Assembly (NCBI RefSeq): GCF_947648125.1
Contig: NZ_CANSMR010000037.1
Span: 1-60,504 of the forward strand
Direction: 5' to 3'
Origin: an uncultured Bradyrhizobium sp.
GTDB lineage: Bacteria > Pseudomonadota > Alphaproteobacteria > Rhizobiales > Xanthobacteraceae
DNA: 60,504 nucleotides
In this document: piece after piece, positions 11,400 to 19,104 of the stretch
How the letters are laid out: the number at the start of each line of letters is the position of its first letter
Position numbering within the stretch: position 1 is the first letter of the stretch
Translations under genes and position numbers: made by a program
The notes under the pieces: generated by a model
The model's input: only the letters and a program-made list of their open reading frames with translations
Told to the model about the DNA's origin: nothing
Databases searched by the model: none

Positions 11400-11466
11400 G
11401 TGTGCTGAAGCGACGAGGCAATCGCAGATTGCCTCGCTGACTTTGGCGATGACGCGATGGATGGCG

Positions 11467-11586
11467 TTACGCCACCATCAGCAGATAGAACACGATCACC
11501 GGCGCCAGGGTCAGGATCACCGACCAGATGCCGACAGCCCATAGAATATCCTCGGTCGTAAAACCCGGCTCGGCACCCGGCCTCAC
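11467..11586 (-). CDS. 39-residue single-span membrane protein
   Basis: A very short frame: GTG at 11586 to TAA at 11467. It encodes a polar start VRPGAEPGFTTEDILWAV, then one hydrophobic helix (WSVILTLAPVIVFYLLMVA) that reaches the C-terminus. AGGAG lies 13 bases upstream, which is a long spacing separated by a T8 run. The composition is strongly membrane-like and unlike chance frames. Convergent with the ParA gene. Function unknown. It could also be an unused frame, so confidence is moderate. Confidence 0.5.
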   Translation of the reverse strand: MRPGAEPGFTTEDILWAVGIWSVILTLAPVIVFYLLMVA

Positions 11587-11752
11587 GGCAAAAAAAACAC
11601 TCCTGGAATTCACGACGCCCCCGCGTTGATCTTAAGCGCAATGCGGAGACTGATACGCGAGCGGTTTTAAGATCCCGCTCGGAATTTCGCTGGCATTTGC
11701 GCGCGGGGGCTACTTCGGATTAACCACAGCCGGGGCGGCAGGCCGAAAAGCC

Positions 11753-12052
11753 TCAGTGCATGCTTCCGTCGCGATCACGGATCGCGCCGAGATGCTCGTT
11801 GATCCGGAATACGATCAGGATGAACTCGGCGGCGATGCGCGAGAACACGATGCCGACGAAGACGCTGGCGATCGACGCGAGCAGCTGGATGAAGCCGACG
11901 AACGGGCTGATCGCCATCGCGGTGAGGCTCCACAGGATGCCGGAGATCCCGAACAGCACGATGACCGCGATCACCAGCCAGTAGAACGTCTTGATGATCG
12001 TGGGTGTGATGAAGCGGTCCCACTGAAACAGATCCTGGAAATCGAACATCAT
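11753..12052 (-). CDS. DUF4282 family membrane protein
   Basis: A 99-residue inner-membrane protein. ATG 12052 (MMFDFQDLFQWDRF) is preferred as GGGAG lies directly upstream; an extended frame to 12094 has no such site. Two long hydrophobic helices follow (TFYWLVIAVIVLFGISGILW and a second around LLASIASVFVGIVFSRIA), with the polar FRINEHL motif after the second. This order, with an F-D-F-x(4)-F-x(3)-F start, fits the DUF4282 family of small bacterial membrane proteins of unknown role. The C-terminus is short and charged (RDRDGSMH). Confidence 0.8.
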   Translation of the reverse strand: MMFDFQDLFQWDRFITPTIIKTFYWLVIAVIVLFGISGILWSLTAMAISPFVGFIQLLASIASVFVGIVFSRIAAEFILIVFRINEHLGAIRDRDGSMH

Positions 12053-12369
12053 GGTTCTCCCGGCCAGCCGAAATATGATTCGCGTCGCGTGCATCCTACT
12101 GCGTCACCCCCGGCGTGATCACTTCGTCCCGGCAGCCCGCGCAGCAGGCGTCCGTCAGGACGAGGCGTCTCGCCGGGCCAATGGTTCGGGACGGCGCCAA
12201 GCGCCTCCGCACCCAGAGGGATCGATACCGCAGAAGCCCAATCGGTCTCGCCAAAGCCAGGCCCGGGACCGGGCGCCGGCAGTCCAGGGGCGAGCTATGC
12301 GAGTGGGCTGGTTGTGATTGCTGCAAATAACGGCCACAATCGGGCTTCCCTCCAGCATATCCTCACCCA
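12053..12369. other. Divergent intergenic region without a gene
   Basis: About 317 GC-rich bases between the DUF4282 gene and the first MaoC gene. Short open frames on both strands have no start signal or protein-like composition. Promoters of the divergent genes are expected here, but no clear -35/-10 pair stands out. Confidence 0.4.
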
Positions 12370-12828
12370 ATGACCACGCTGACCTTCGAAGACTTCAAGC
12401 CCGGCCGTTTCGGCACGTTCGGCCCGCGCCATGTTTCGCGCGAGGAAATCCTCGCCTTTGCCGCCGAATTCGACCCACAGCCGATGCATCTCGACGAGGA
12501 GGCGGCGAAGAAATCCATGCTCCGCGGCCTGTCGGGCTCGGGCTGGCATCTCGGCTCGCTGATGATGCGGATGATGTTCGACGGCTTCATCGGCCGCACC
12601 GCCTCGCTGGGCGCGCCCGGGGTCAACGAGATGCGCTGGGTGGCGCCGCTGCGTCCGGGCGACGATTTGACGCTGGATGTCGATGTCGTCGAAGCGCGGG
12701 TCTCGAAGAGCCGACCCGAGACCGGCATCGTGACCTTCAAGAGCACGATCCGCAACGCGCGCGGCGAGATGCTGTGCGAGATGGAGGCGCCGATCATGAT
12801 CAGCTGCCGTGACGCTTTGAGCGCATAG
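12370..12828 (+). CDS. MaoC-like dehydratase (first of a pair)
   Basis: A 152-residue single hot-dog domain protein of the MaoC/R-specific enoyl-CoA hydratase type. The hydratase motif with the catalytic Asp and His is AEFDPQPMHLDEEA (about residues 35-48; D-x4-H), followed by GLSGSGWHLGSLMM. Members add water to trans-2-enoyl-CoA or related CoA thioesters; here the substrate is unknown. It is eight bases upstream of a homologous gene, so they probably form an operon and may assemble as a hetero-dimer, as two hot-dog folds are needed for one active site. Confidence 0.88.
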   Translation: MTTLTFEDFKPGRFGTFGPRHVSREEILAFAAEFDPQPMHLDEEAAKKSMLRGLSGSGWHLGSLMMRMMFDGFIGRTASLGAPGVNEMRWVAPLRPGDDLTLDVDVVEARVSKSRPETGIVTFKSTIRNARGEMLCEMEAPIMISCRDALSA

Positions 12829-12836
12829 GAGACATC

Positions 12837-13319
12837 ATGCGCTTTTTTGAAGATATGGAAATCGGCGCCCAGCGCGCGTTCGGCTCATTCACCTTCACCG
12901 CCGAGGACATCAAGCGCTTTGCCGCGCAGTTCGATCCGCAGCGCTTCCATCTCGACGAGGAGGAGGGACGCAAGTCGCTGTTCGGCGGGCTCGCCGCATC
13001 GGGCTGGCACGTTGCCAGCGTCTGCATGAAGCTGCTCGTCGCGGACGGCAAGCAACTCGCCGCAGAAGCTGCCGCGCGCGGCGAGACGGTCGCGGTCTGG
13101 GGACCCTCGCCGGGCTTCCGCGAGCTGCGCTGGATCCGCCCGGTGCTGGCCGGCGACATCATCAGCTTCACCAACCAGGTCGAGACCAAGCGCACGTCCG
13201 AGAAGCGGCCGGAATGGGGCATCATTCAAGCCCGCAATACCGGCGTCAATCAGCGCAATGAGGTGGTGTTCTCGTTCCTCGCGACCGCCTTCGTGCCGCG
13301 CCGGAATCCCGGTTCCTGA
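12837..13319 (+). CDS. MaoC-like dehydratase (second of a pair)
   Basis: A 160-residue paralogue of the gene just upstream, with the same motif order: FDPQRFHLDEEEGRKSL (catalytic D-x4-H) and GLAASGWHVASVCMK. It carries a short insertion near residues 70-85 (KQLAAEAAARGETVAVWGP) that the first copy lacks. GGAGACATC precedes the ATG. It is predicted to bind CoA esters in hydration/dehydration steps, probably as a partner of the first copy. Which fatty-acyl or other CoA is used cannot be told from sequence. Confidence 0.88.
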   Translation: MRFFEDMEIGAQRAFGSFTFTAEDIKRFAAQFDPQRFHLDEEEGRKSLFGGLAASGWHVASVCMKLLVADGKQLAAEAAARGETVAVWGPSPGFRELRWIRPVLAGDIISFTNQVETKRTSEKRPEWGIIQARNTGVNQRNEVVFSFLATAFVPRRNPGS

Positions 13320-13463
13320 TGTTGCTCCAGCGCCTCTGATGTTGCACGGACGCCATGGTCGGCAGCTACTTCTGCTGCCGACGTAGTTGTGCGTTGCGTG
13401 GAACTGATTTTTTGCTAACGCATTTTGAACCTTTGTCCCTGCCTTATGGCTGGGGGCACGAGC

Positions 13464-13520
13464 ACTTGGGCGAACACTTGGCCTTGCACGTGGGCCGAAA
13501 ACTTGGGCCGAACACCTGGG
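13464..13520 (+). repeat. Five degenerate 12-13 bp tandem units
   Basis: Units of the form AC(T/G)TGGGCCGAA start at 13464, 13476, 13488, 13501 and 13514 (for example ACTTGGGCGAAC and ACTTGGGCCGAAC). The array ends eight bases before the ATG of a 47-residue membrane protein, so it forms its leader. The last unit supplies the ribosome-binding GGGGA. Confidence 0.7.
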
Positions 13521-13527
13521 GACTACT

Positions 13528-13671
13528 ATGGCAGATCGCAGCGCGCTGAAACTCGTCGGCATTATCTTTGCGACGGTCACAGTTGTCGTGATGCTGGCCA
13601 CTGGAATGGTCGTGAAGGGCTTTGCCGACGGCAATTATTCCTTCGAGACCACCGCGAGCATCGATCGCTGA
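13528..13671 (+). CDS. 47-residue single-span membrane protein
   Basis: ATG 13528 to TGA 13669-13671, with GGGGA six bases upstream. It encodes MADRSALKLVGI, then one hydrophobic helix (about residues 9-28, IIFATVTVVVMLATGMVV) and a short polar C-terminus (KGFADGNYSFETTASIDR). The clean ribosome-binding site and hydrophobic moment support a real gene, though it is below usual annotation length. The leader has a degenerate tandem repeat. Function unknown; the C-terminal part is likely periplasmic. Confidence 0.7.
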   Translation: MADRSALKLVGIIFATVTVVVMLATGMVVKGFADGNYSFETTASIDR

Positions 13672-13776
13672 TCGACCGTCTGTGACGTCGGCGCGCGAGG
13701 GAGCGCGCATTCGCGCTTTTCAATGTGACCCGTCGGCAGGCTGCGTCACATTTCCTTCGAGATCTCAGTTTTTGGT

Positions 13777-13830
13777 TTGACGCGTTTTCTTCACGCGAAC
13801 CGGCGTCCACTTCGCTCGAAAATGCTTTAG
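13777..13830 (+). repeat. Dispersed repeat, family E (GCGTTTTCTTCACGCGAACCGG)
   Basis: It reads GACGCGTTTTCTTCACGCGA then ACCGGCGTCCACTTCGCTCG and AAAATGCT. Two pairs of small dyads are present (CGCG...CGCG). Other copies lie at 16697-16774 (with an extra insert), 24938-24990 (degenerate) and part at 10003-10031. The family is common in Rhizobiales intergenic DNA. Confidence 0.7.
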
Positions 13831-13846
13831 GCCACTCCTTGGGCAT

Positions 13847-13889
13847 GATCTTTTCGGAAAACCGCTTCGCACTTTTCCGGATCATGCCC
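13847..13889 (+). repeat. Palindromic repeat, family F (GGGCATGATC...GATCATGCCC)
   Basis: GGGCATGATC at the left end mirrors GATCATGCCC at the right end. The inner arms TTTTCGGAAAA and TTTTCCG also pair. The element lies directly behind family E and directly downstream of the stop of the gene at 13889-14029, so it may end that transcript. Confidence 0.75.
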
Positions 13890-14029
13890 TAGCGATTCCA
13901 GATCAGCACCATCACGACGGTCGCGGCTGCCAGGATGCCGATGAACCGGATCATGATCGTGCCGATGCCCTGATGCGGCTGGCGCAGCGGAATCGGATCG
14001 GCGGCGCTATCCGGCCGGACGCTCTGCAT
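13889..14029 (-). CDS. 46-residue tail-anchored membrane protein
   Basis: ATG 14029, with GGAGAG seven bases upstream, runs to TAG at 13889. A polar N-terminus (MQSVRPDSAADPIPLRQPHQ) is followed by one helix, TIMIRFIGILAAATVVMVLIW, and ends with NR, as in tail-anchored proteins. A longer open frame upstream (to 14233) has no start signal. The stop codon abuts a palindromic repeat. Function unknown. Confidence 0.65.
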   Translation of the reverse strand: MQSVRPDSAADPIPLRQPHQGIGTIMIRFIGILAAATVVMVLIWNR

Positions 14030-14190
14030 GAATTCTCTCCAAATGGATGCCCGGCAAGGCGCGGTCCGGACACGAGTTCCGGATTGGACGCGGGCTCGGC
14101 ATCTCAAGTCCAAATCGGCTTCTGCAAGAATTGACGCCGCGGAGTTTACACCGCGCTGAATAATGAATCGTTCTGCGCCAAAGCGGGCAT

Positions 14191-14230
14191 GCAAAACGAA
14201 GCCGCCGCCTCCTGGTCGGGAGGCGGCGGC
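14191..14230 (-). terminator. Terminator for the leftward gene 14256-14678
   Basis: On the minus strand a 12-bp GC stem (GCCGCCGCCTCC/GGAGGCGGCGGC) is followed by TTCGTTTTGC. It is 25 bases after the stop. Confidence 0.7.
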
Positions 14231-14255
14231 CATCAGTCTGGAAAACTGATCGGGA

Positions 14256-14678
14256 TCAGCTGTTGCGCAGGCCGTCGGCGGCGCGCTTCCACTGCGAGAC
14301 GTTGTCGGCGATCATCCGCGTCGACTTCATCGCTGCCTGGCTGAGCTGGGCATAGCCGGAGATCTCGCGCTGGACGCGCTGGCCCTCGGCATGCAGCAGA
14401 TCGCGCAGGCTCTCGAGCTCGCCGATCAGCTTCTCGATCTCGGCGAGCGAGGTGCCGGCGACGCGCTGGATCAGCGAGTTGACGTTGCTAACCGTGGCAT
14501 CGGTATTGGTGTCGGTCGGCGCGGTCTCCGGGCTCGCCACCGGGCGGCGCAGATAGGCGATGTCGTTGCGCACGAAGTCGCGGATACCGGCTTCGACTTC
14601 CGAGACCGCAGCAAGGTTGGAATCGACCTCGGAACTCGTTTCGACTTCGGCTTCCTCGGTACGGTTGGTGGCGTTCAT
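14256..14678 (-). CDS. Hypothetical coiled-coil protein
   Basis: A 140-residue soluble protein. ATG 14678 is chosen since GGGGAAA is just upstream and the longer frame adds only Arg-rich residues. The N-terminal 60 residues are acidic and Ser/Thr-rich, probably disordered. Residues about 65-135 are predicted helical with heptad-like spacing (LIGELESLRDLLHAEGQRVQREI and AMKSTRMIADNVSQW; only the pattern is meant). No family is recognised. A strong terminator follows. It could be a structural or adaptor protein, but nothing in context settles this. Confidence 0.7.
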   Translation of the reverse strand: MNATNRTEEAEVETSSEVDSNLAAVSEVEAGIRDFVRNDIAYLRRPVASPETAPTDTNTDATVSNVNSLIQRVAGTSLAEIEKLIGELESLRDLLHAEGQRVQREISGYAQLSQAAMKSTRMIADNVSQWKRAADGLRNS

Positions 14679-14832
14679 CGGCTTTCCCCTGGTTCGCAAT
14701 AGCGAAGCGCGGCTTGTCCCCCGCACGACGAATTGATGAAGTTACGGACCTATCAGTGCCGCCGAATTTGACCGCATCTGGGCCAAGTTGGGGCAATGCC
14801 TGATCATTAGCGCGACAGGGCTAACAGATCGT

Positions 14833-15798
14833 TCACCATGAGCGCTTGTAGCCGGCGCCGATGCTCTTGTTGATGGTGCCCTGGGGGGTCTCGCCGACCG
14901 AGCCGGAGACGGTGACGCCGTCGAACAGCTTCTGCTCGGCGCCGACCCGGCGCAGCCACCTGTCCTCAGCGGTCGACAGCGTCTGGCCGGCGGTGATGCT
15001 GGTGCCGGTGTCGGTAACGGACAGGCGAGCCGACTGATCGGTGTCGTAGCTGCGCGACGGATGGCCGTCGACGCCGGGCACCGGGACCACGCCCTGCTGG
15101 ATCAAATTGTAGCCGCTCTGCAGCGTCAGCGAATATTGCTCCGACAGCGGCACCGACTTGCTGAGGGAGGTGCCGATCTTGCTCTGGTCGGCGCCCGGAT
15201 CGACCCGCGCCTCGACCGAGGTTTTGTCCCAGATCGACGCCACGCCACCCGCCGAGATCGATGCCCAGGCCGAGCCGCCGGATTGCGGCAGGCTGCCGCC
15301 ATTGGCAAGCCGCTCCGACAATTGCTCCGACGTCGTCATCGTGCCCTGTTTGGCGACCGTCATGTCGGCGCCGATGCGGGTGTCGAGGAACGGCGAGATC
15401 GACTGCTTGACCGACACCGCCGACGAGCCGTTGGCGTTGTTGTTGGTCGACCAGGACGGATCGTTGCCGGCGACGCTGCTGCGTTTGGCTGCACTCTTCG
15501 GCGCCAGCGTGGGCAGGCTTGTGGAGTCGGTGTCGAGCTGGCTCCAGTCGAGCTTGCTCTGGTCGATGTCCTTCAGGATGTCGGCGTCATTGGCGTCGGC
15601 CGCCGGCGGCGCCTCATCGGCCGCAGCCTCGGCGTCATCGGCGGGGGTGCCTTTTGCGGTGTCTTTCGCGATCTCTTGGGCGGCGGGCGCGACCGGCCAT
15701 GGTGAGGTCTGCGCCGTGGCCGAAAACGCTATCGCCACGCTGAAGCCGGCCGCCAGCACCGGCAGCCTTGTCCAGCCAAATCGTGATGTAGAAGTCAT
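14833..15798 (-). CDS. Exported protein, probably outer-membrane beta-barrel
   Basis: A 321-residue protein. ATG 15798 (MTSTSRFGWTRLPVLAAGFS) gives a normal signal peptide ending near AFSATAQ. Residues 30-130 are Ala/Asp/Pro-rich and probably disordered. From about 140 to the end the sequence alternates polar and non-polar residues in strand-like segments (VEARVDPGADQSKIGTSLSK; YSLTLQSGYNLI; ARLSVTDTGTSITAGQTL) and ends in the aromatic GYKRSW, as in beta-barrel proteins that need the BAM complex. No named family is recognised. The barrel call is inference from strand pattern. Confidence 0.6.
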   Translation of the reverse strand: MTSTSRFGWTRLPVLAAGFSVAIAFSATAQTSPWPVAPAAQEIAKDTAKGTPADDAEAAADEAPPAADANDADILKDIDQSKLDWSQLDTDSTSLPTLAPKSAAKRSSVAGNDPSWSTNNNANGSSAVSVKQSISPFLDTRIGADMTVAKQGTMTTSEQLSERLANGGSLPQSGGSAWASISAGGVASIWDKTSVEARVDPGADQSKIGTSLSKSVPLSEQYSLTLQSGYNLIQQGVVPVPGVDGHPSRSYDTDQSARLSVTDTGTSITAGQTLSTAEDRWLRRVGAEQKLFDGVTVSGSVGETPQGTINKSIGAGYKRSW

Positions 15799-15890
15799 TC
15801 CCAGCCCGCAAATTCCAGCGCCGCAACATGCGGTTTTCTTGGCGCGAAATTGTGGCAACGGCGCCGCGAAGGCAACTGATCAACGCGTGA

Positions 15891-16013
15891 TCGTCATGTC
15901 CGGGACGAACGCGAGCGCGTTCGCGCGGCCCGGGCGCGGCCGTTCGCGGCTGGCAAAACAGGCCGCAGCTGCCGCGGCGCCTTGACGCGAAGGCGCGGCC
16001 CCGGACATGACGA
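15891..16013 (+). repeat. Inverted repeat with TCGTCATGTCCGGG arms
   Basis: TCGTCATGTCCGGG at 15891-15904 mirrors CCCCGGACATGACGA ending at 16013. The middle has nested dyads (GCGAGCGCGTTCGC; CCGCGGCG). It resembles family G (GTCATGCCCGGG...), of which other copies are at 27187-27272 and 55323-55366. Confidence 0.7.
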
Positions 16014-16034
16014 AGGCGTGAAATCGTGGGCCCG

Positions 16035-16469
16035 TCAGACCGCGATGCGCGGCAGATGGATCGGGTAACCGACCGTCTGCTCGACCAGGTCGAAACTGTC
16101 GACCAGCACGCGGAAGCTCGTGAGCTTGCCGGCCCTGAACTGCGCGAAGTGAGCGATCCTGAGCGAGATCGGCTTGTTGGAATCCAATGCCGTCAGCGAA
16201 TAGCGCAGCATCGAGGCCGCGGAATCCGCACCCAGCATGATGGACTCCCGATCGAAGCGGTGAACCCTCAAGTTCTCGCCGATCTGCCTGATCACCTCGA
16301 GCACGGCGGCCTTGCCGCGGCGCGAGCCGAAAAAGGAAAACAGGTCGATCGGCCCGTAGATGGCCCATTCGACCTCGTCATCGAGCAACGGCTCGATGTC
16401 TGCAAGCTGGCGTTCGTTGATCGCGCGATGCAATGCGCGCGAAAAACGCCAGAGGCTGTGCTCTGTCAT
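16035..16469 (-). CDS. NTF2-like (SnoaL-type) protein
   Basis: A 144-residue single-domain protein. ATG 16469 (MTEHSLWRFSRALHRAINER) is favoured over the longer frame. The cone-shaped alpha+beta fold is indicated by the helical start, then LLDDEVEWAIYGP, SFFGSRRGKAAVLEVIRQIG and the paired strands around AHFAQFRAGKLTSFRVLVDSFD. The family includes ester-cyclases, ketosteroid-isomerase-like enzymes and many proteins without known role. The gene at 17166-17609 is a relative with the same ending (SFDLVEQTV versus TFDLVQQVL), so the two are an ancient pair. Confidence 0.8.
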   Translation of the reverse strand: MTEHSLWRFSRALHRAINERQLADIEPLLDDEVEWAIYGPIDLFSFFGSRRGKAAVLEVIRQIGENLRVHRFDRESIMLGADSAASMLRYSLTALDSNKPISLRIAHFAQFRAGKLTSFRVLVDSFDLVEQTVGYPIHLPRIAV

Positions 16470-16653
16470 TTTGGTCTCGTCCTGAAACTGGATTTTCAAA
16501 GCAAACGAATGGCAGGCGGTCAGCGCCGACGCCCTGCCAGGTTGCTGCACGTCACTATTACGGCCTCAAATAGTGCGGAACGGCCAAAACGCAAATGACT
16601 TTTTTGCAATGCACAATTGCGCCGGTCTTGACCGGAATGTGACCGCACGCCCG

Positions 16654-16690
16654 CAGAGCCCCGTTCCGATGGGATCGGAACGGGGCTCTG
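16654..16690 (-). terminator. Perfect 17-bp hairpin
   Basis: CAGAGCCCCGTTCCGAT, loop GGG, ATCGGAACGGGGCTCTG. It lies about 100 bases downstream of the leftward gene at 16787-17047, past a family-E repeat. There is no T-run on either strand, so it may work with Rho or as an mRNA-end stem. Confidence 0.5.
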
Positions 16691-16696
16691 GATTCT

Positions 16697-16774
16697 GATT
16701 TAACGCGTTTTCTTCACGCGAACCGGCATCCACCCCGCATCAAGTGCGGGGCAGGCTTCGCTCGAAAACGCTCC
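16697..16774 (+). repeat. Dispersed repeat, family E with an internal insert
   Basis: ATTTAACGCGTTTTCTTCAC matches the unit at 13777, but an extra hairpin (CCCCGCATCAAGTGCGGGG) sits between CATCCA and CTTCGCTCGAAAACGCT. The element is thus a composite of two repeats. Confidence 0.7.
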
Positions 16775-16786
16775 GGTCACCGCAAT

Positions 16787-17047
16787 TCAGCGGTCGCGTT
16801 GCCGCAGCGGCTGCCGTTCGATCACGATCTCGGCGTCGTGGATCGCCACCACCGCGAACAGCAGCGCGCCGCCGATGCCGCCGATCGCGGCGCCGAGCGG
16901 CATGAAGGTGAAAAACACCAACGTTCCGCTGTCGAGACCTGAGGTTTTGGCCAGTCCGATCCAGGTGAGCCCGGCTCCGATGCCGAGAGCGGCGCCGCCA
17001 AGGGCGCCCAGTGCAAGGCCAAGCACAGCGAGCAATGCGACTTTCAT
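16787..17047 (-). CDS. Small two-span membrane protein
   Basis: An 86-residue inner-membrane protein starting at ATG 17047 (MKVALLAVLGLALGAL). The first hydrophobic helix is Gly/Ala-rich (residues 3-32), and a second spans about 42-72 (LVFFTFMPLGAAIGGIGGAL). The short C-terminus is charged (DAEIVIERQPLRQRDR). Glycine-zipper-like spacing in both helices suggests close packing or oligomers. No family is recognised. It lies between two NTF2-like genes on the same strand but with separate intergenic space. Confidence 0.7.
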   Translation of the reverse strand: MKVALLAVLGLALGALGGAALGIGAGLTWIGLAKTSGLDSGTLVFFTFMPLGAAIGGIGGALLFAVVAIHDAEIVIERQPLRQRDR

Positions 17048-17165
17048 GGTGATTTCCAGCCCCGACCGCAACAAGCCCAGTGATAGGTCAGCGCCGGGCC
17101 TGCGAGGTTCAACGCTGGTGGGGACGAATTTGCGGGGCGGGGACGCCGGCGTGGTTTTCCGGGAG

Positions 17166-17609
17166 CTAGCCCGCGTTTTGCCCGGTCAGCGCCGCCGCGA
17201 CGTCGCGCTCCAGCACCTGCTGGACGAGGTCGAACGTGTCGATGATCTCGCGGATCTCGGTGATCTTGCCGTCGCGCAGCGTGTAGAACACCGCGACATC
17301 GAACTGCACCACGCGCCGGTTGTTCCGCTTGCGGAAGAACACCCGCAGCTGGGCCGCGACCTTGTCGCCTTCGGCCACCACCATCGGCGCCTCGTAGCGC
17401 ATGTCCGAATAGCGCTCGTGGATCGTGGTCCACATCTGGCGCAGCGCGGCCTTGCCGCGGTGCTGGCCCATATGCGGGAGGATGTCGATCGGGGCGTTGG
17501 CCAGAAACGCGACGTCGTCGCTGCAGCGATCCAGCGCGCCCTCGATGCCGCCGGCATAATAGACGTCGAGGAAGTTCAAGACGCGCTGCCGGTTCAAATC
17601 GTCGCCCAT
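17166..17609 (-). CDS. NTF2-like (SnoaL-type) protein
   Basis: A 147-residue protein. ATG 17609 is chosen because GGAG precedes it; the longer frame begins with low-complexity residues. The fold pattern is clear: RVLNFLDVYYAGGIEGALDR, VAFLANAPIDILP, HRGKAALRQMWTTIHERY, then strands VAAQLRVFFRKRNN, VVQFDVAVFYTLRDGKITEI. It is related to the gene at 16035-16469. Such proteins often act on polyketide-like or steroid substrates, but the pocket residues do not identify a ligand. The C-terminal 15 residues are Ala-rich. Confidence 0.8.
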   Translation of the reverse strand: MGDDLNRQRVLNFLDVYYAGGIEGALDRCSDDVAFLANAPIDILPHMGQHRGKAALRQMWTTIHERYSDMRYEAPMVVAEGDKVAAQLRVFFRKRNNRRVVQFDVAVFYTLRDGKITEIREIIDTFDLVQQVLERDVAAALTGQNAG

Positions 17610-17808
17610 GTTCGACTCCGCCGGTTCAGTCCGACTCGCCTTTGACTGCCCCTGGCCCACATTGTGAACCGAAGCGTTCCACTCTCAAACATATGTTTTG
17701 ACGCACGAGACGCGATTAGGTTCGGCAACCGGAACGTGCATTGCGGCAAAAAATCCACACGGCGCCATCTAACTGGTTGGCGCGGCATTTATTCCGTAGG
17801 CGCGGTCT

Positions 17809-18648
17809 TTACTCCGTTGGCGCGGCCTTGCCGGTCACGAGATCGATCGTGAACCGCTTCGTCTTCTCGGAGCCCGGCGGCACGAAGGCCTCGCCGGGCA
17901 GCAGGTCGTGGTAGAGCTCCTTTGGCTTCGGAAAGCCTTCGCCGCAGGCGGTGCGGATGGTCGCATCATCGGCATAGTCGACGTCGACCGTGACCGTGTT
18001 GCGGCGCGGGCCCGCGGCGAGGTTGGCGAGGCCGAAATATTTCGGGCCCTCGTTGCACATCACGACGTTGGAGCCGTAGGCGCTGACCGCATCCTCGGCC
18101 CTGAGCAGGAAGTCGGGCGCGATCTCGATCCGCTTGCCGGACTTTTTGCTAAACTCCATCCGCGCCACCGCGCTTTCGACGATGCCCTGGCCCATGTGGC
18201 CGACCGTGCAGACCAGCACGTCCTGCTGCTCGTCCTTGGGCACGACGATGCAGTCGTGGCCCTGCGCGCCGGGCAGGAAGCGGATGAAGCGAGTGGCCGT
18301 GCCGTTCTGCTCGAACAGCGCGACGCCGCCGAAATCGGTCGCGTGCGGCTCGCATTCGCTTTCATAGTTGACGGCGAGCAGCGCATTGCCGGCGGCAAGG
18401 AAGCGTCCGACGTAGCGCTCCTTGGTCAGCTTGACGTCGCAGGCGCGGCCTCCGCCACCCGGATAGGATTTTGCCCGCGTGCAGGTCGATCCCTTGATGT
18501 TGGCGCTAGCACAGAATGTCGCGAGCAGCGTGCGGTCGCTGCCGTCCGCGCGGGCCTGGCTCGTGGTGAACAGCATCGCCGCGCCAAGTGCCGGCGCGAG
18601 AAGGGCCGGGATGAACGCCGAGAGGAAAGCAATGTGTGATGTCCGCAT
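17809..18648 (-). CDS. Exported protein of unknown function, Cys-containing
   Basis: A 279-residue secreted protein. ATG 18648 gives a signal peptide (AFIPALLAPALGAAMLF, cleavage near SQARA). The same frame stays open upstream to 19257, but that part is antisense to a small real gene and is rejected. The mature protein has about seven Cys (FCASAN, STCTRA, RACDVK, SECEPH, HDCIVV, LVCTVG, VMCNEG, TACGEG regions), enough for three or four disulfides, with a strand-rich pattern. No domain is recognised. A periplasmic location is inferred. Confidence 0.7.
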   Translation of the reverse strand: MRTSHIAFLSAFIPALLAPALGAAMLFTTSQARADGSDRTLLATFCASANIKGSTCTRAKSYPGGGGRACDVKLTKERYVGRFLAAGNALLAVNYESECEPHATDFGGVALFEQNGTATRFIRFLPGAQGHDCIVVPKDEQQDVLVCTVGHMGQGIVESAVARMEFSKKSGKRIEIAPDFLLRAEDAVSAYGSNVVMCNEGPKYFGLANLAAGPRRNTVTVDVDYADDATIRTACGEGFPKPKELYHDLLPGEAFVPPGSEKTKRFTIDLVTGKAAPTE

Positions 18649-18789
18649 GATCTCCAAAACGCTGTCCGCAATGCGGCGGCATTTAGAGCATGATCGCGAT
18701 CGGCGCGCAGCGAATTTCTGTTGCGAAGCAGCGGGAACCGGCGGGCCGGCTCCGCCGTTGATCCCAGAGAATTCCATTGGAGCCGCATC

Positions 18790-19029
18790 ATGAAATCCAT
18801 TCTTCTCGCTTCCGCTATTGCCGTCAGTGCGATTGCCGCCACCTCGCCCGCCGACGCCAAGGGCTGCATCAAGGGCGCGGTCGTCGGCGGTGTCGCCGGT
18901 CATTATGCCGGCCATCACGGCATGCTCGGCGCCGCCGCCGGATGTCTCTATGGCCGCCATCATGCCAAGGAGCAGGAGCGTCAGCGCCAACAGCAACAGG
19001 CGCAGCCCTCGCAGCAGGAGAAGCTGTAA
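18790..19029 (+). CDS. Small exported glycine-rich protein
   Basis: A 79-residue protein with ATG 18790. Residues 1-23 are a signal peptide (MKSILLASAIAVSAIAATSP, cleaved after ADA). The mature part begins KGCIKGAVVGGVAGHYAGHH and continues GMLGAAAGCLYGRHHA. Two Cys and GxxxG spacing resemble glycine-zipper proteins found in the periplasm or outer membrane. The tail is Gln-rich. Divergent from the exported protein at 17809-18648. Function unknown. Confidence 0.75.
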   Translation: MKSILLASAIAVSAIAATSPADAKGCIKGAVVGGVAGHYAGHHGMLGAAAGCLYGRHHAKEQERQRQQQQAQPSQQEKL

Positions 19030-19104
19030 GGCTCGACCAGTTGAAGTCTCATGTCCGGAACGTCGCCCGCAGAGGCGGCGTTGTCTCCTTGCGTAACGGA
19101 GACG

